From Ramlibacter tataouinensis TTB310 (GTDB lineage Bacteria > Pseudomonadota > Gammaproteobacteria > Burkholderiales > Burkholderiaceae_C), in the NCBI RefSeq assembly GCF_000215705.1, contig NC_015677.1:2864001-2928000 (forward strand): DNA of 64,000 nt, written 5' to 3'. This document shows positions 16,661 to 24,933 of this stretch, one piece after another (the stretch's first letter is position 1; each line of letters starts with the position of its first letter). The notes beneath the pieces were generated by a model, which saw nothing but the letters and a program-made list of their open reading frames with translations, was not told the DNA's origin and searched no databases. The translations under genes and the position numbers were made by a program.

Positions 16661-16873
16661 TCAGCGTTCCTTGGAAGCGTGCCCGGGCTTGTGCCCGCCG
16701 CCACTGCGCTCCATGCAGATCTCGCGGTGCAGGCGGTCGGCGCTCTCGCGCAGCCGCCGGGCTTCGCGGCGCAGTTCGTCGGCAGGCCCGCCGTGCTGGG
16801 CGGCGGCCCGCTCGGCATCGCGTGCGGACGCGTGGGTCATGCCCCACAGGGCGATCTTTTCCGTCATGTTCAT
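16661..16873 (-). CDS. small hypothetical protein
   Basis: A 70-residue soluble protein, MNMTEKIALWGMTHASARDAERAAA..., dominated by one charged amphipathic helix (ADELRREARRLRESADRLHRE) and ending in a basic tail. No family recognised. GGAGG on the complementary strand at 16881-16885 supports the start at 16873. It lies upstream of the BON gene in the same orientation, 104 bases apart, so the two may be co-transcribed. Confidence 0.6.
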   Translation of the reverse strand: MNMTEKIALWGMTHASARDAERAAAQHGGPADELRREARRLRESADRLHREICMERSGGGHKPGHASKER

Positions 16874-17052
16874 CGCTGTGCCTCCAAGAGACTGCGCCAG
16901 AGGTTTACAGGCAGCGTCGCTATTCTTGGGTGTACCGCGCATGAGCCATGTAGGAAGACGCCGGAATCGTCGCCGGGTTTAACGGCGGTGTTCCCTGCCA
17001 TGCGGTGGCAAACTTCGGGGCCCCTTGCCACGCCTCCGAGCCCCGACCCGCC

Positions 17053-17661
17053 GTGACCGGCCTTCCTCACAGCGCCGCCGCCGATCGCAACAAGCAGCCC
17101 ATCCTCGATGCGCTGCTGCAGGTGCTGCCGGCCCGCGGCACGGCGCTGGAGATCGCCTCCGGCACCGGACAGCATGCCGCGTGGTTTGCCGCCGCGCTGC
17201 CGGGCTGGAGCTGGCAGCCCACCGACGCCGACCCCGACATGCTTCCGGTGATCGCCGGCTGGACGGCGCAGGCCGGCGTGGGCAATGTCCACCCGCCCCT
17301 GCTGCTGGACGTGATGGCGCCGCAGTGGCCGCCCCTCGCGCAGCGCTTCGACGCGATCTACTGCGCCAACCTGCTGCATATCGCGCCCTGGCCCACCTGT
17401 GCCGCGCTGATGCAGGGTTGCGCGCGGCACCTGGCGCCCCACGGCGTGCTGGTGACCTACGGTCCCTACCTGGAAGACGACGTCGTCACCGCGCCGGGCA
17501 ACCTGGCCTTCGACGAGAGCCTGCGCGCCCGCGACCCCGCCTGGGGCATCCGGCGGCTGGAAGACGTGCGGCGCGAGGCGCAGCGCGCGGGCCTGGACCT
17601 GCGGCAGCGGCACGCCCTGCCGGCCAACAACCTGCTGCTGGTGTTCGGCTTCCAGGGCTGA
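17053..17661 (+). CDS. DUF938 methyltransferase-like protein
   Basis: A 202-residue class I SAM-methyltransferase fold of the DUF938 family. The diagnostic start SAAADRNKQPILDALLQVLP is followed by motif I LEIASGTGQHAAWFAAALPG, the acidic QPTDADP, YCANLLHIAPW and LVTYGPYLEDD. Family members have no established substrate. GTG 17053 is preferred because homologues begin just before the SAAADRNKQP block; a second GTG at 17005 is in frame. Convergent with the LysR gene. Confidence 0.87.
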   Translation: MTGLPHSAAADRNKQPILDALLQVLPARGTALEIASGTGQHAAWFAAALPGWSWQPTDADPDMLPVIAGWTAQAGVGNVHPPLLLDVMAPQWPPLAQRFDAIYCANLLHIAPWPTCAALMQGCARHLAPHGVLVTYGPYLEDDVVTAPGNLAFDESLRARDPAWGIRRLEDVRREAQRAGLDLRQRHALPANNLLLVFGFQG

Positions 17662-17685
17662 GCCCGGCCCGGCCAGGCAGCCGGC

Positions 17686-18585
17686 TCACCACAGCGGACT
17701 GGGCTTGGTGAAGTCCACCGTCTGCGCCACGGCCTCGCGCATGCGCGCCAGCAGCGGCCGGCTGTCGTCGCGGCGCCATTGGAAGGTGTACTGCAGCGGC
17801 GGCAGTGCCGGCCGGCTGCGCAGCTCCACCACCGCCTGGCGGTCGGCCATCTGGCGCAGCCAGCCCTGGGGAAACAGGCCGATGCCCACGCCCGCCGCGA
17901 TCAGCCCGGCGATGGCCGCCAGGTTGTTGCAGGTCAGGCGGCGCCCGGCTTCCAGGTTGTTCACGGCCAGCCAGTGCTCCAGCATGCGGGTGGGGCCCGC
18001 CGCCGCGGGCATGGTGATGAGCGCCGCCTCCTGCAGCAGCCGCGCGTCGACGGTGCGCCGCGGGCCCACCAGCGCCGGCGCGGCCGCCCACGAGAAGTGC
18101 ACTTCGGCGATGGCCTGGCTGGCGACGGTGCTGCGCGAGGAATAGCCCGCCACCACCGCGAAATCCAGCTCCCCGCTCTCCAGCCGCCGCTCCAGGGCGG
18201 CGCCCAGGTCCACCTGCGGCTCCAGCACCAGGTCCGGGTGCCGGGCGCGCAGGCCGGCCACCAGGTCCGGCAGCCAGGTCAGCGCGGCGAGTTCGCCCAC
18301 GCCGAAGCGGCAGTGGCCCCGCAGGCCGCCGCTGTCGGCCGCCTGCGCGCGCATCTCCTCGGCCAGCCCCAGCATGCGGCGCGCCAGCGGGAGCAGCTGC
18401 CCGCCGGCCTCGGTCAGCACCGCCCGGTGCCCGCTGCGGTCGAACAAGGGCCTGCGCAGCTGCCCCTCCAGCTCGGCGATGCGCTTGGACAGCGTGGACT
18501 GCGACACGTGCAGCCGCCCGGCCGCCACGGCGAAGCTGGCGACGCTCGCCGCCCAGTAGAAGGCCTCCAGCTGCTTGAGCGTCAT
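17686..18585 (-). CDS. LysR-family transcriptional regulator
   Basis: A 299-residue LysR regulator. The N-terminal winged helix (MTLKQLEAFYWAASVASFAVAAGRLHVSQSTLSKRIAELE) is followed by a periplasmic-binding-protein-like effector domain from about residue 90. It diverges from the Bug receptor gene across 91 bases, the usual arrangement for a LysR protein controlling the adjacent catabolic operon and itself. The likely inducer is the hydroxy-acid substrate of that operon. The start at 18585 matches the family; the reading frame extends upstream to 18909 but that part overlaps the divergent gene. Confidence 0.92.
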   Translation of the reverse strand: MTLKQLEAFYWAASVASFAVAAGRLHVSQSTLSKRIAELEGQLRRPLFDRSGHRAVLTEAGGQLLPLARRMLGLAEEMRAQAADSGGLRGHCRFGVGELAALTWLPDLVAGLRARHPDLVLEPQVDLGAALERRLESGELDFAVVAGYSSRSTVASQAIAEVHFSWAAAPALVGPRRTVDARLLQEAALITMPAAAGPTRMLEHWLAVNNLEAGRRLTCNNLAAIAGLIAAGVGIGLFPQGWLRQMADRQAVVELRSRPALPPLQYTFQWRRDDSRPLLARMREAVAQTVDFTKPSPLW

Positions 18586-18600
18586 GTTCTTTCGGAAAAG

Positions 18601-18616
18601 CGAAGGAGCAGCTTCG
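18601..18616. promoter_or_regulatory. possible LysR operator
   Basis: CGAAG (18601-18605) and CTTCG (18612-18616) form an inverted repeat with a six-base spacer in the 91-base divergent region between the LysR gene and the Bug receptor gene. The size fits a LysR half-site pair, but no T-N11-A box was confirmed. Confidence 0.35.
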
Positions 18617-18676
18617 ATTTTTATCACTTTTCCGGCGCGCGCCCGGTGCCGAGAATCGGGCGGCAGGAGACATGCC

Positions 18677-19636
18677 ATGCACCAGACCCCGCTCACCCGG
18701 CGCCAGCTCGGCGTCCTGGGCCTGTCGTCCCTGGCCGCGCCCGCCTGGGCCCAGCCGGATTGGACGCCCGCCCAGCCCATCACCATCCTGGTGGGCTTCG
18801 CGCCCGGCGGCTCGGCCGACCAGATCGCGCGGCAGCTGTCCTTCGCGGCCAAGAACGTCCTGCCCGTGCCGGTGGTCGTGGTGAACAAGGTGGGCGCCGC
18901 CGGCGCCATCGCCGCCCAGCAGGCCGCCGAAGCCAGGCCGGACGGCTACACGCTGTTCGTGGGCGGCGGCAGCGAGACCACCTCGGTCGGCCACTTCAAG
19001 CCCCTGCCCTACGACCCGCGCAAGTCCTTCACGCCGGTGATCAAGGTCTCGCGCGCGCCCAGCATCCTGGCGGTGAAGGCCGACTCCCGGTTCGCCGACA
19101 TGAAGGCGCTGCTGGCCGAGGCCCGCCAGGCGCCGGAGAAGGTGTCGTACGGCTCCACCGGCGAAGGCGGCATCTTCCACGCCACCGGGCTGGTGTGGGA
19201 GAAGCAGGCCGGCATCAAGCTGCTGCACGTGCCGTACAAGGGCGCGGCCGATTCCATGAACGCGCTGCTCGGCGGCCAGGTGGACTGCGCCTTCGGCGCC
19301 TACGAGGAGATGAAGGCCATGATCGACGCCGGCCGCGTGCGGCCGCTGGCGCTGTTCTCCCGCACGCGCATGCCGCAGCTGCCGAATGTGCCGACCATGA
19401 CCGAGCTGGGCGTGCCCGTCGCGCTGGACAACATGAAGGGCCTGATGGGCCCGGCCGGCATGCCGGCGCCGGTGGTGCGCTACCTGCACGACGGCTTCCG
19501 CCAGGTGATGCAGACGCCGGAATGGAAGGACTGGGTGGCCAGGTCCGGCCTGACCCAGGACTACGCCGACGGCGCCGCCTGGCAGAAGGAGGTCGTCGAG
19601 GCGTACGAGCTGATCGGCAAGGCGGTCGCCAAATGA
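18677..19636 (+). CDS. Bug-family tripartite tricarboxylate transporter receptor
   Basis: A 319-residue periplasmic binding protein of the Bug/TctC type. It has a signal peptide (RRQLGVLGLSSLAAPAWA) and the family signatures ITILVGFAPGGSADQIARQL, VVNKVGAAGAIAAQQ, YGSTGEGGIFHATG and LLHVPYKGAADSMNALLGGQ. Such receptors bind carboxylates and usually work with TctA/TctB membrane partners, but none is encoded nearby, so it may use a distant permease or act as a sensor. AGGAGA at 18665-18670 supports ATG 18677. It is the first gene of a four-gene set (dehydrogenase, FMN oxidase, RraA-like aldolase). Confidence 0.92.
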   Translation: MHQTPLTRRQLGVLGLSSLAAPAWAQPDWTPAQPITILVGFAPGGSADQIARQLSFAAKNVLPVPVVVVNKVGAAGAIAAQQAAEARPDGYTLFVGGGSETTSVGHFKPLPYDPRKSFTPVIKVSRAPSILAVKADSRFADMKALLAEARQAPEKVSYGSTGEGGIFHATGLVWEKQAGIKLLHVPYKGAADSMNALLGGQVDCAFGAYEEMKAMIDAGRVRPLALFSRTRMPQLPNVPTMTELGVPVALDNMKGLMGPAGMPAPVVRYLHDGFRQVMQTPEWKDWVARSGLTQDYADGAAWQKEVVEAYELIGKAVAK

Positions 19637-20562
19637 GCCTGCGCGGTCCTTTCGGTCCCCACAGCGCCATCGGCTTCGTCGGCCTGGGCGTGATGGGCGG
19701 CGGCATGGCGCGCTGCCTGCTGCGCAAGGGCTGCAGGCTCCAGGTGTACGCACGCCAGCCGCAGGTGGCGCAGGCGTTCGCGCAGGCCGGCGCGCAGGTG
19801 GCCGGCCAGGTGTCGGCGCTGGGTGCCTGCGACCTGGTGCTGCTCAGCCTGCCCGACGCCGCGGCGGTGCAGCAGGTGCTGTTCGGCGCCGGCGGCCTCG
19901 CGGCCGCGCTCCAACCCGGCAGCTGCGTGGTGGACACCAGCACCATCGCCGCCACCTCGGCACGCGAGTTCGGCGCCCGGCTGCGCGAGCGCGGCATCTG
20001 GTTCCTCGACGCGCCGGTCAGCGGCGGCCAGCAGGGCGCCGAGGCCGGCACGCTCGGCTGCATGGTGGGCGGGCCCGCGGAAGCCGTGGAGGCCTGCCGC
20101 GAAGTGATGGGCGCCTTCTGCAAGACCCTCACGCACGTGGGCGAACTCGGCGCGGGACAGACCGTGAAGGCCTGCAACCAGGTCGCCGTCGCGGGTGCGC
20201 TGCTGGGCGTCGCCGACGCCATCGCCCTGGCCCGCCAGCAGGGCGTGGACCCGGCGCTGATGCGCGAGGTGCTGCTGGGCGGCTCGGCCCGCAGCTTCTC
20301 GCTGGAAAAGCACGGGCCGCGGATCATCGAAGGCTCGTTCACGCCGGGCTTTCGCGCGCAGCTGATGCGCAAGGACCTGCGCCTGGCGCTGGAGACGGTC
20401 CAGGCCGGCGGCGGCGTGCTGCCGGCGGCGGCGCTGGCCGAACGCCTGCTGGACGAGCTGTGCGAAGGCGGCCGCGCCGACTGGGACTGGTGCGCCCTCG
20501 CGCTGCAGGTGCAGCAGATGAACGGGATGCCCATCCCGCGGCAGCAGGAGCCCTCTTCCTGA
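19633..20562 (+). CDS. NAD(P)-dependent beta-hydroxyacid dehydrogenase (GarR/MmsB-like)
   Basis: A 309-residue oxidoreductase of the 3-hydroxyisobutyrate dehydrogenase/tartronate semialdehyde reductase family. The Rossmann motif is IGFVGLGVMGGGMARCLL, the substrate motif is LDAPVSGGQQGAEAGTL, and the catalytic lysine is in AGQTVKACNQ. The start overlaps the Bug gene stop by four bases, so the two are coupled. It probably interconverts a beta-hydroxy acid and its semialdehyde or oxo acid; the true substrate is unknown. Confidence 0.9.
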   Translation: MSLRGPFGPHSAIGFVGLGVMGGGMARCLLRKGCRLQVYARQPQVAQAFAQAGAQVAGQVSALGACDLVLLSLPDAAAVQQVLFGAGGLAAALQPGSCVVDTSTIAATSAREFGARLRERGIWFLDAPVSGGQQGAEAGTLGCMVGGPAEAVEACREVMGAFCKTLTHVGELGAGQTVKACNQVAVAGALLGVADAIALARQQGVDPALMREVLLGGSARSFSLEKHGPRIIEGSFTPGFRAQLMRKDLRLALETVQAGGGVLPAAALAERLLDELCEGGRADWDWCALALQVQQMNGMPIPRQQEPSS

Positions 20563-20577
20563 GGCGCGGGCGGAACC

Positions 20578-21831
20578 ATGCAGTTGCCAACCCCCCGCAG
20601 CGCAGCGGCCGGCGTGCCGGACGCGCCGCCCCAGCCGCGCGGCAGCAGCCGCGCGCGGCCCGCGCTGGCGGCGCGGCATGCCGGCATCCTGTGCCTGGAC
20701 GACTTCGACGCAGCGGCGCGGCGCCACCTGCCCGCGCCCGTGTATGCCTACGTCGCCGGGGCCGCCGAGACCAACCAGTCCTGGCGCGAGAACCGCGCCG
20801 TGTTCCAGCACTACGCCTTCGTGCCGCGCGTGCTGGTGGACATCAGCCAGCGCAGCACGGCCACCACGCTGTTCGGCCGGCGCTACGACGCGCCCTTCGG
20901 CATCGCGCCCATGGGCCTGGCGGCGCTGTCGGCCTACCGCGGCGACCTGGTGCTGGCCCAGGCCGCGGCCCGCGAGAACGTGCCCATGGTGATGAGCGGC
21001 TCCTCGCTGATCCGGCTGGAGGACGTGGCCCAGGCCAACCCCGGGGCCTGGTTCCAGGCCTACCTGCCGGGGGACGATGCCGCCATCGCGGCGCTGCTGC
21101 AGCGCGTGCAGGCGGCCGGCTACCAGACGCTGGTGGTCACGGTCGACACCGCCGTCGGCGCCAACCGCGAGAACAACGTGCGCGCGGGCTTTTCCATCCC
21201 GCTGCGGCCGTCGCTGCGGCTGGCCTGGCAGGGCCTGTCGCATCCCCGCTGGCTGTTCGGCACCTTCCTGCGTACGCTGGCGCGGCACGGCATGCCGCAC
21301 TTCGAGAACAACTATGCGAGCCGCGGCGCGCCCATCCTGTCGCCCAACGTGGAGCGCGACTTCTCCGACCGCGGCCACCTGAACTGGCGGCATTTCGCCA
21401 TGATCCGCAAGCTCTGGCCCGGGCACCTGGTGCTCAAGGGCGTGCTCGATCCGCGCGATGCGCGCATGGCCGCCGACGCGGGCGCCGACGGCATCATCGT
21501 GTCCAACCACGGCGGCCGCCAGCTCGACGGCGCGGTGGCGCCGCTGCGCGCGCTGCCGCGGATCGTGCAGGCCTGCCCCGAGGTGCCCGTGATGCTCGAT
21601 AGCGGCGTGCGCCGCGGCAGCGACGTGCTCAAGGCGCTGGCGCTGGGCGCCCGCTTCGTCTTCGTCGGCCGGCCGTTCAGCTTCGCGGCCGCCGTGGCCG
21701 GCGAGGCCGGCGTGCTCAGGGGCATCGAGCTGCTCAAGCAGGAGGTCTCGCGCGACATGGCGCTGCTGGGCATCACCTCGCTGGACCAGCTGGGCCCCGG
21801 CTTCCTGGTGCGCGGCGCGCCCGAGGGCTGA
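20578..21831 (+). CDS. FMN-dependent alpha-hydroxy-acid oxidase/dehydrogenase
   Basis: A 417-residue FMN enzyme of the lactate dehydrogenase/glycolate oxidase/mandelate dehydrogenase family. The core has PFGIAPMGLAALSAYRGD (FMN site), LVVTVDTAVGANRE, the lysine of LVLKGVLDPRDAR, the catalytic histidine in VSNHGGRQLDGA, and DSGVRRGSDVLKALALGA. It oxidises a 2-hydroxy acid to the 2-oxo acid. The first 35 residues are low complexity and may be a late extension; ATG 20578 is used. It follows the GarR-like gene by 15 bases. Substrate not determinable. Confidence 0.9.
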   Translation: MQLPTPRSAAAGVPDAPPQPRGSSRARPALAARHAGILCLDDFDAAARRHLPAPVYAYVAGAAETNQSWRENRAVFQHYAFVPRVLVDISQRSTATTLFGRRYDAPFGIAPMGLAALSAYRGDLVLAQAAARENVPMVMSGSSLIRLEDVAQANPGAWFQAYLPGDDAAIAALLQRVQAAGYQTLVVTVDTAVGANRENNVRAGFSIPLRPSLRLAWQGLSHPRWLFGTFLRTLARHGMPHFENNYASRGAPILSPNVERDFSDRGHLNWRHFAMIRKLWPGHLVLKGVLDPRDARMAADAGADGIIVSNHGGRQLDGAVAPLRALPRIVQACPEVPVMLDSGVRRGSDVLKALALGARFVFVGRPFSFAAAVAGEAGVLRGIELLKQEVSRDMALLGITSLDQLGPGFLVRGAPEG

Positions 21832-21878
21832 CGCGCTACCCTCCCCTCCTTCCATTCCCTCCTTCAAGGCATCCCACC

Positions 21879-22556
21879 ATGGTCGGTCTCCAGATCCTCA
21901 AGCGCCAGCGGCGCATCAGCGAACGCCTGGTCCAGGCATTCGCCGGCGTTCCCGTCGCCAACATCAGCGACTGCATGTCGCGCATGACGGCCGGCGGCCC
22001 GCGCCTGCGGCCCATGCACAAGAGCGGCCGGCTGGGCGGCGCGGCTCTGACGGTCAAGACCCGCCCGGGCGACAACCTGATGATCCACAAGGCGCTGGCC
22101 CTGGCCGAACCGGGCGACGTGATCGTGGTGGACGCCGGCGGCGACCTGACCAATGCGCTGATCGGCGAGCTGATGGTGAGCTACGCGGTCAGCCGCGGCA
22201 TCGCCGGCTTCGTGATGAACGGCGCCATCCGCGACCTGGACATGATCGGCAGCGGCAGCTTCCCCGTGTATGCGGCCGGCGTCACCCACCGCGGGCCGTA
22301 CAAGGACGGCCCGGGCGAGATCAACGTGCCCGTCGCCATCGACGGCATGGTCATCCACCCCGGCGACCTGATGGTGGGCGATGCCGACGGCCTGCTGTGC
22401 GTGCCGTTCGACCAGGCCGAGGCGATCCTGGCCGCGGCCAACCAGAAGAGCGCCGCGGAACAGAAGACGCTGCAGAACATCGCCGCCGGCCGGCACGACA
22501 CCTCGTGGGTGGACGCGGCGCTGCAGCGCATCGGCTGCGACCCGGTCCCGCGCTGA
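21879..22556 (+). CDS. RraA-like / HMG aldolase family protein
   Basis: A 225-residue protein of the RraA/4-hydroxy-4-methyl-2-oxoglutarate aldolase family, often misnamed dimethylmenaquinone methyltransferase. Conserved elements are VANISDCMSRM, GGAALTVKTRPGDNLMIHKAL, GDVIVVDAGGDLTNALIGELM, and GFVMNGAIRDLDMI with the Arg-Asp of the metal/substrate site. Aldolase members cleave HMG and oxaloacetate-type acids using a divalent metal. Following a hydroxy-acid oxidase, a role in cleaving the resulting 2-oxo acid is likely. It is the last gene of the LysR-associated set. Confidence 0.87.
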   Translation: MVGLQILKRQRRISERLVQAFAGVPVANISDCMSRMTAGGPRLRPMHKSGRLGGAALTVKTRPGDNLMIHKALALAEPGDVIVVDAGGDLTNALIGELMVSYAVSRGIAGFVMNGAIRDLDMIGSGSFPVYAAGVTHRGPYKDGPGEINVPVAIDGMVIHPGDLMVGDADGLLCVPFDQAEAILAAANQKSAAEQKTLQNIAAGRHDTSWVDAALQRIGCDPVPR

Positions 22557-22577
22557 GGCCGGCCGAGCGCCGGGCTG

Positions 22578-24848
22578 TCAGCGCCCCACCCGCTCGCCCA
22601 GCACCTCCATCAACGCCTGCGGCGCCACCGGCTTGGTCATGTGCGCGTCGAAGCCGGCGGCCTGGGCCGCGTCCTGGTCGCTCTGCTGGCCCCAGCCGGT
22701 CACCGCGATCAGCACCGGCTGGCGCTTCAGGCCCGGCTGGGTGCGGATGCGGCGGCAGACCTCGTAGCCGTCGATGTCGGGCAGGCCGATGTCCAGCAGC
22801 ACGGCGTCGGGGGCGCGCTCCTGGACGGCGCGCACGGCCGACTGGCCGTCGTGCGCCACGGCCGTGCCGTAGCCGTGCATGCCCAGCAGGTCGGCCAGGG
22901 TGTCGGCCGCGTCCCGGTTGTCGTCCACCACCAGCACCTGCAGGCCGGCGCTTTTCTCCTGCGTGCCGCGGGCCTGCGGCGCCGCGGGCGGGACGGCAGC
23001 CTGCGGCGCCTCGGCCAGGGGCAGCTCGATGCGGAAGGTGCTGCCGTGCCCCAGCCCGGCGCTCATGGCGCGGATGGTTCCGCCGTGCAGCTCCACCAGC
23101 CGGCGCGTGAGCGCCAGGCCGATGCCCAGGCCGGTGTTGCCGCCATGGCCGCTGTGCCGCTCCTGCACGAACAGCTCGAAGATGCGGTGCAGGTTGTCGG
23201 CGCTGACGCCCACCCCGCTGTCCTGCACCTCGACCACCGCCTGCGTGCCCTGCCGCATCACGCGCACCACCAGCCGGCCGCCACGGGGGGTGAACTTCAC
23301 CGCGTTGTTCAGCAGGTTCACCACGCACTGCGTCAGGCGCGTGGCATCGCCGTTGACGAAGGGCGGCGGCGCGGCGATGTCCTGCTCCAGCACCAGGCCC
23401 GCCTGCGCCGCCGCGTCGCCCACGGCATCCACCGCGGCCGCGGCCACCTCGCCCAGGTTCACCGGCTCCTGGCGCAGGTGGATGCGGCCCAGCGTGATGC
23501 GCGAGACGTCCAGCAGGTCGTCCACCAGGCGCGACAGGTGCAGCACCTGCCGCTCGATGATCGAGCGTGCGCGCTCCACCACGGGGTCGGCCGGGGCGCG
23601 CCGGCGGATCAGCTCGGCCGAGGTGCGGATCGGCGCCAGCGGGTTGCGCAGCTCGTGGGCCAGCGTGGCCAGGAACTCGTCCTTCTGCCGGTCGGCCTGG
23701 CGCAGCAGCGCCTCCTGGTTCTGCGCCACGGTGCGCAGCGTCTGCTCCTGCACGCGCTGCCGCTCGGCCTGGGCGCCGTCGCGCAGGGCCTGGGCCAGCA
23801 GGTCGATCTCGGCGATGCCGGTGTCGCGCTCGGGCGGCGGCGGGCGGCCCACGCGCACGTCCTCGCCCAGCTCGCGCAGCGGACGCGCCAGGCGCCGGCT
23901 CAGCAGGCCGGCCAGCACCACGCTGGCCACGAAGGCGGTGAGCAGCAGGGCCAGCCAGGCCAGCGAGGTGAGCCGCGTCGGAAAGAGGTGGCCGGGATGG
24001 GGCTGCGACACCCGCACGATGAAGCCGTTTTTGCGCGACACGGCATAGGCGCCCATGAGGGGTGTGCCGTCGCGCGAGGTGGCGCGGTACAGGCCGTGCA
24101 GGGCCCCTGGCCGCGTCGTGATGGGCACGGCCTTGTCCCCGAGGCGGGCCGCGGCGGCGCCGTTGGCGGCGACCACCACGCCGCGGCGGTCCACCAGGCC
24201 GGCGCGGACCTCGGGCACGGTCACCGACGAGCGGATCATCTCCTGCAGCACGGCGGGCGGGTACGACAGGATCAGCGCGTAGCGCGAGCGGCCGTCGCGC
24301 TGCACCGGGACGGACACCGACAGCGCCGGCCGGTTCACCTGCACGCCGTAGTACAGGTCGCTGTAGGCCGGCTGGCCGGTGTCGAAGGCCTGGCGCGACA
24401 GGTTGCCGGAGCTCAGGGGCAGGGAGCGCCCCTCCCACAACGCCTCCTTGTGCTGCTCGCCCAGCTTCCACAGGTTGGGCAGCGGCTGGCCCCAGGGCAC
24501 GACGGTGTTGAGCAGCGCCTGGCCGTCCGGGCCCACCAGCACGATCAGGCTGCCCGGCACCTTGCGCGTCACTTCCGACGCGAACCGGTGCATCTGCTGC
24601 CAGTCGCCTTCGTCGATCATCGGCGAGGCGGCCAGCACCTGCAGCTGCGCGATGCCGCGGTCGAACTCGGCGTCCGAGGCCTGCACCAGCGCGTGCGCCA
24701 GGGCCAGCAGGCGGGTCTGCGCCAGCCGGTTCTCCTGGCTGGTCTGCCATGTCAGCAGCGCCAGCGTGCCGAGCAACAGGGGGGCGATGACCGCTGCCAG
24801 CAGCCGCCCGAGCACGTGGTTGAGGTTCCTGGGCTTGAGTAAAGGCAT
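22578..24848 (-). CDS. hybrid sensor histidine kinase/response regulator
   Basis: A 756-residue membrane sensor. One TM helix is at about residues 15-35, followed by a long periplasmic sensor region (40-285, double Cache/PAS-like), and a second TM helix at about 292-316. A HAMP-like segment follows, then the dimerisation domain with DEFLATLAHELRNPLAPIRT (His398). The ATPase domain is next (VVNLLNNAVKFTP, DSGVGVS, TGLGIGLALTRRLVELHGG). The C-terminal receiver has the phospho-acceptor Asp686 in AVLLDIGLPDIDG. The signal is unknown. The start MPLLKPRNLN at 24848 is chosen because residues upstream to 24986 overlap the promoter side of dbpA. No cognate output gene is adjacent. Confidence 0.92.
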   Translation of the reverse strand: MPLLKPRNLNHVLGRLLAAVIAPLLLGTLALLTWQTSQENRLAQTRLLALAHALVQASDAEFDRGIAQLQVLAASPMIDEGDWQQMHRFASEVTRKVPGSLIVLVGPDGQALLNTVVPWGQPLPNLWKLGEQHKEALWEGRSLPLSSGNLSRQAFDTGQPAYSDLYYGVQVNRPALSVSVPVQRDGRSRYALILSYPPAVLQEMIRSSVTVPEVRAGLVDRRGVVVAANGAAAARLGDKAVPITTRPGALHGLYRATSRDGTPLMGAYAVSRKNGFIVRVSQPHPGHLFPTRLTSLAWLALLLTAFVASVVLAGLLSRRLARPLRELGEDVRVGRPPPPERDTGIAEIDLLAQALRDGAQAERQRVQEQTLRTVAQNQEALLRQADRQKDEFLATLAHELRNPLAPIRTSAELIRRRAPADPVVERARSIIERQVLHLSRLVDDLLDVSRITLGRIHLRQEPVNLGEVAAAAVDAVGDAAAQAGLVLEQDIAAPPPFVNGDATRLTQCVVNLLNNAVKFTPRGGRLVVRVMRQGTQAVVEVQDSGVGVSADNLHRIFELFVQERHSGHGGNTGLGIGLALTRRLVELHGGTIRAMSAGLGHGSTFRIELPLAEAPQAAVPPAAPQARGTQEKSAGLQVLVVDDNRDAADTLADLLGMHGYGTAVAHDGQSAVRAVQERAPDAVLLDIGLPDIDGYEVCRRIRTQPGLKRQPVLIAVTGWGQQSDQDAAQAAGFDAHMTKPVAPQALMEVLGERVGR

Positions 24849-24933
24849 CGGGGGCGCGGGGATCGAGGCCGCAGCGTACAGCAGCCGCGGCCCGGATTGC
24901 GAGCGCCGACCCGGGCTGTGGAATGATCGCCGC

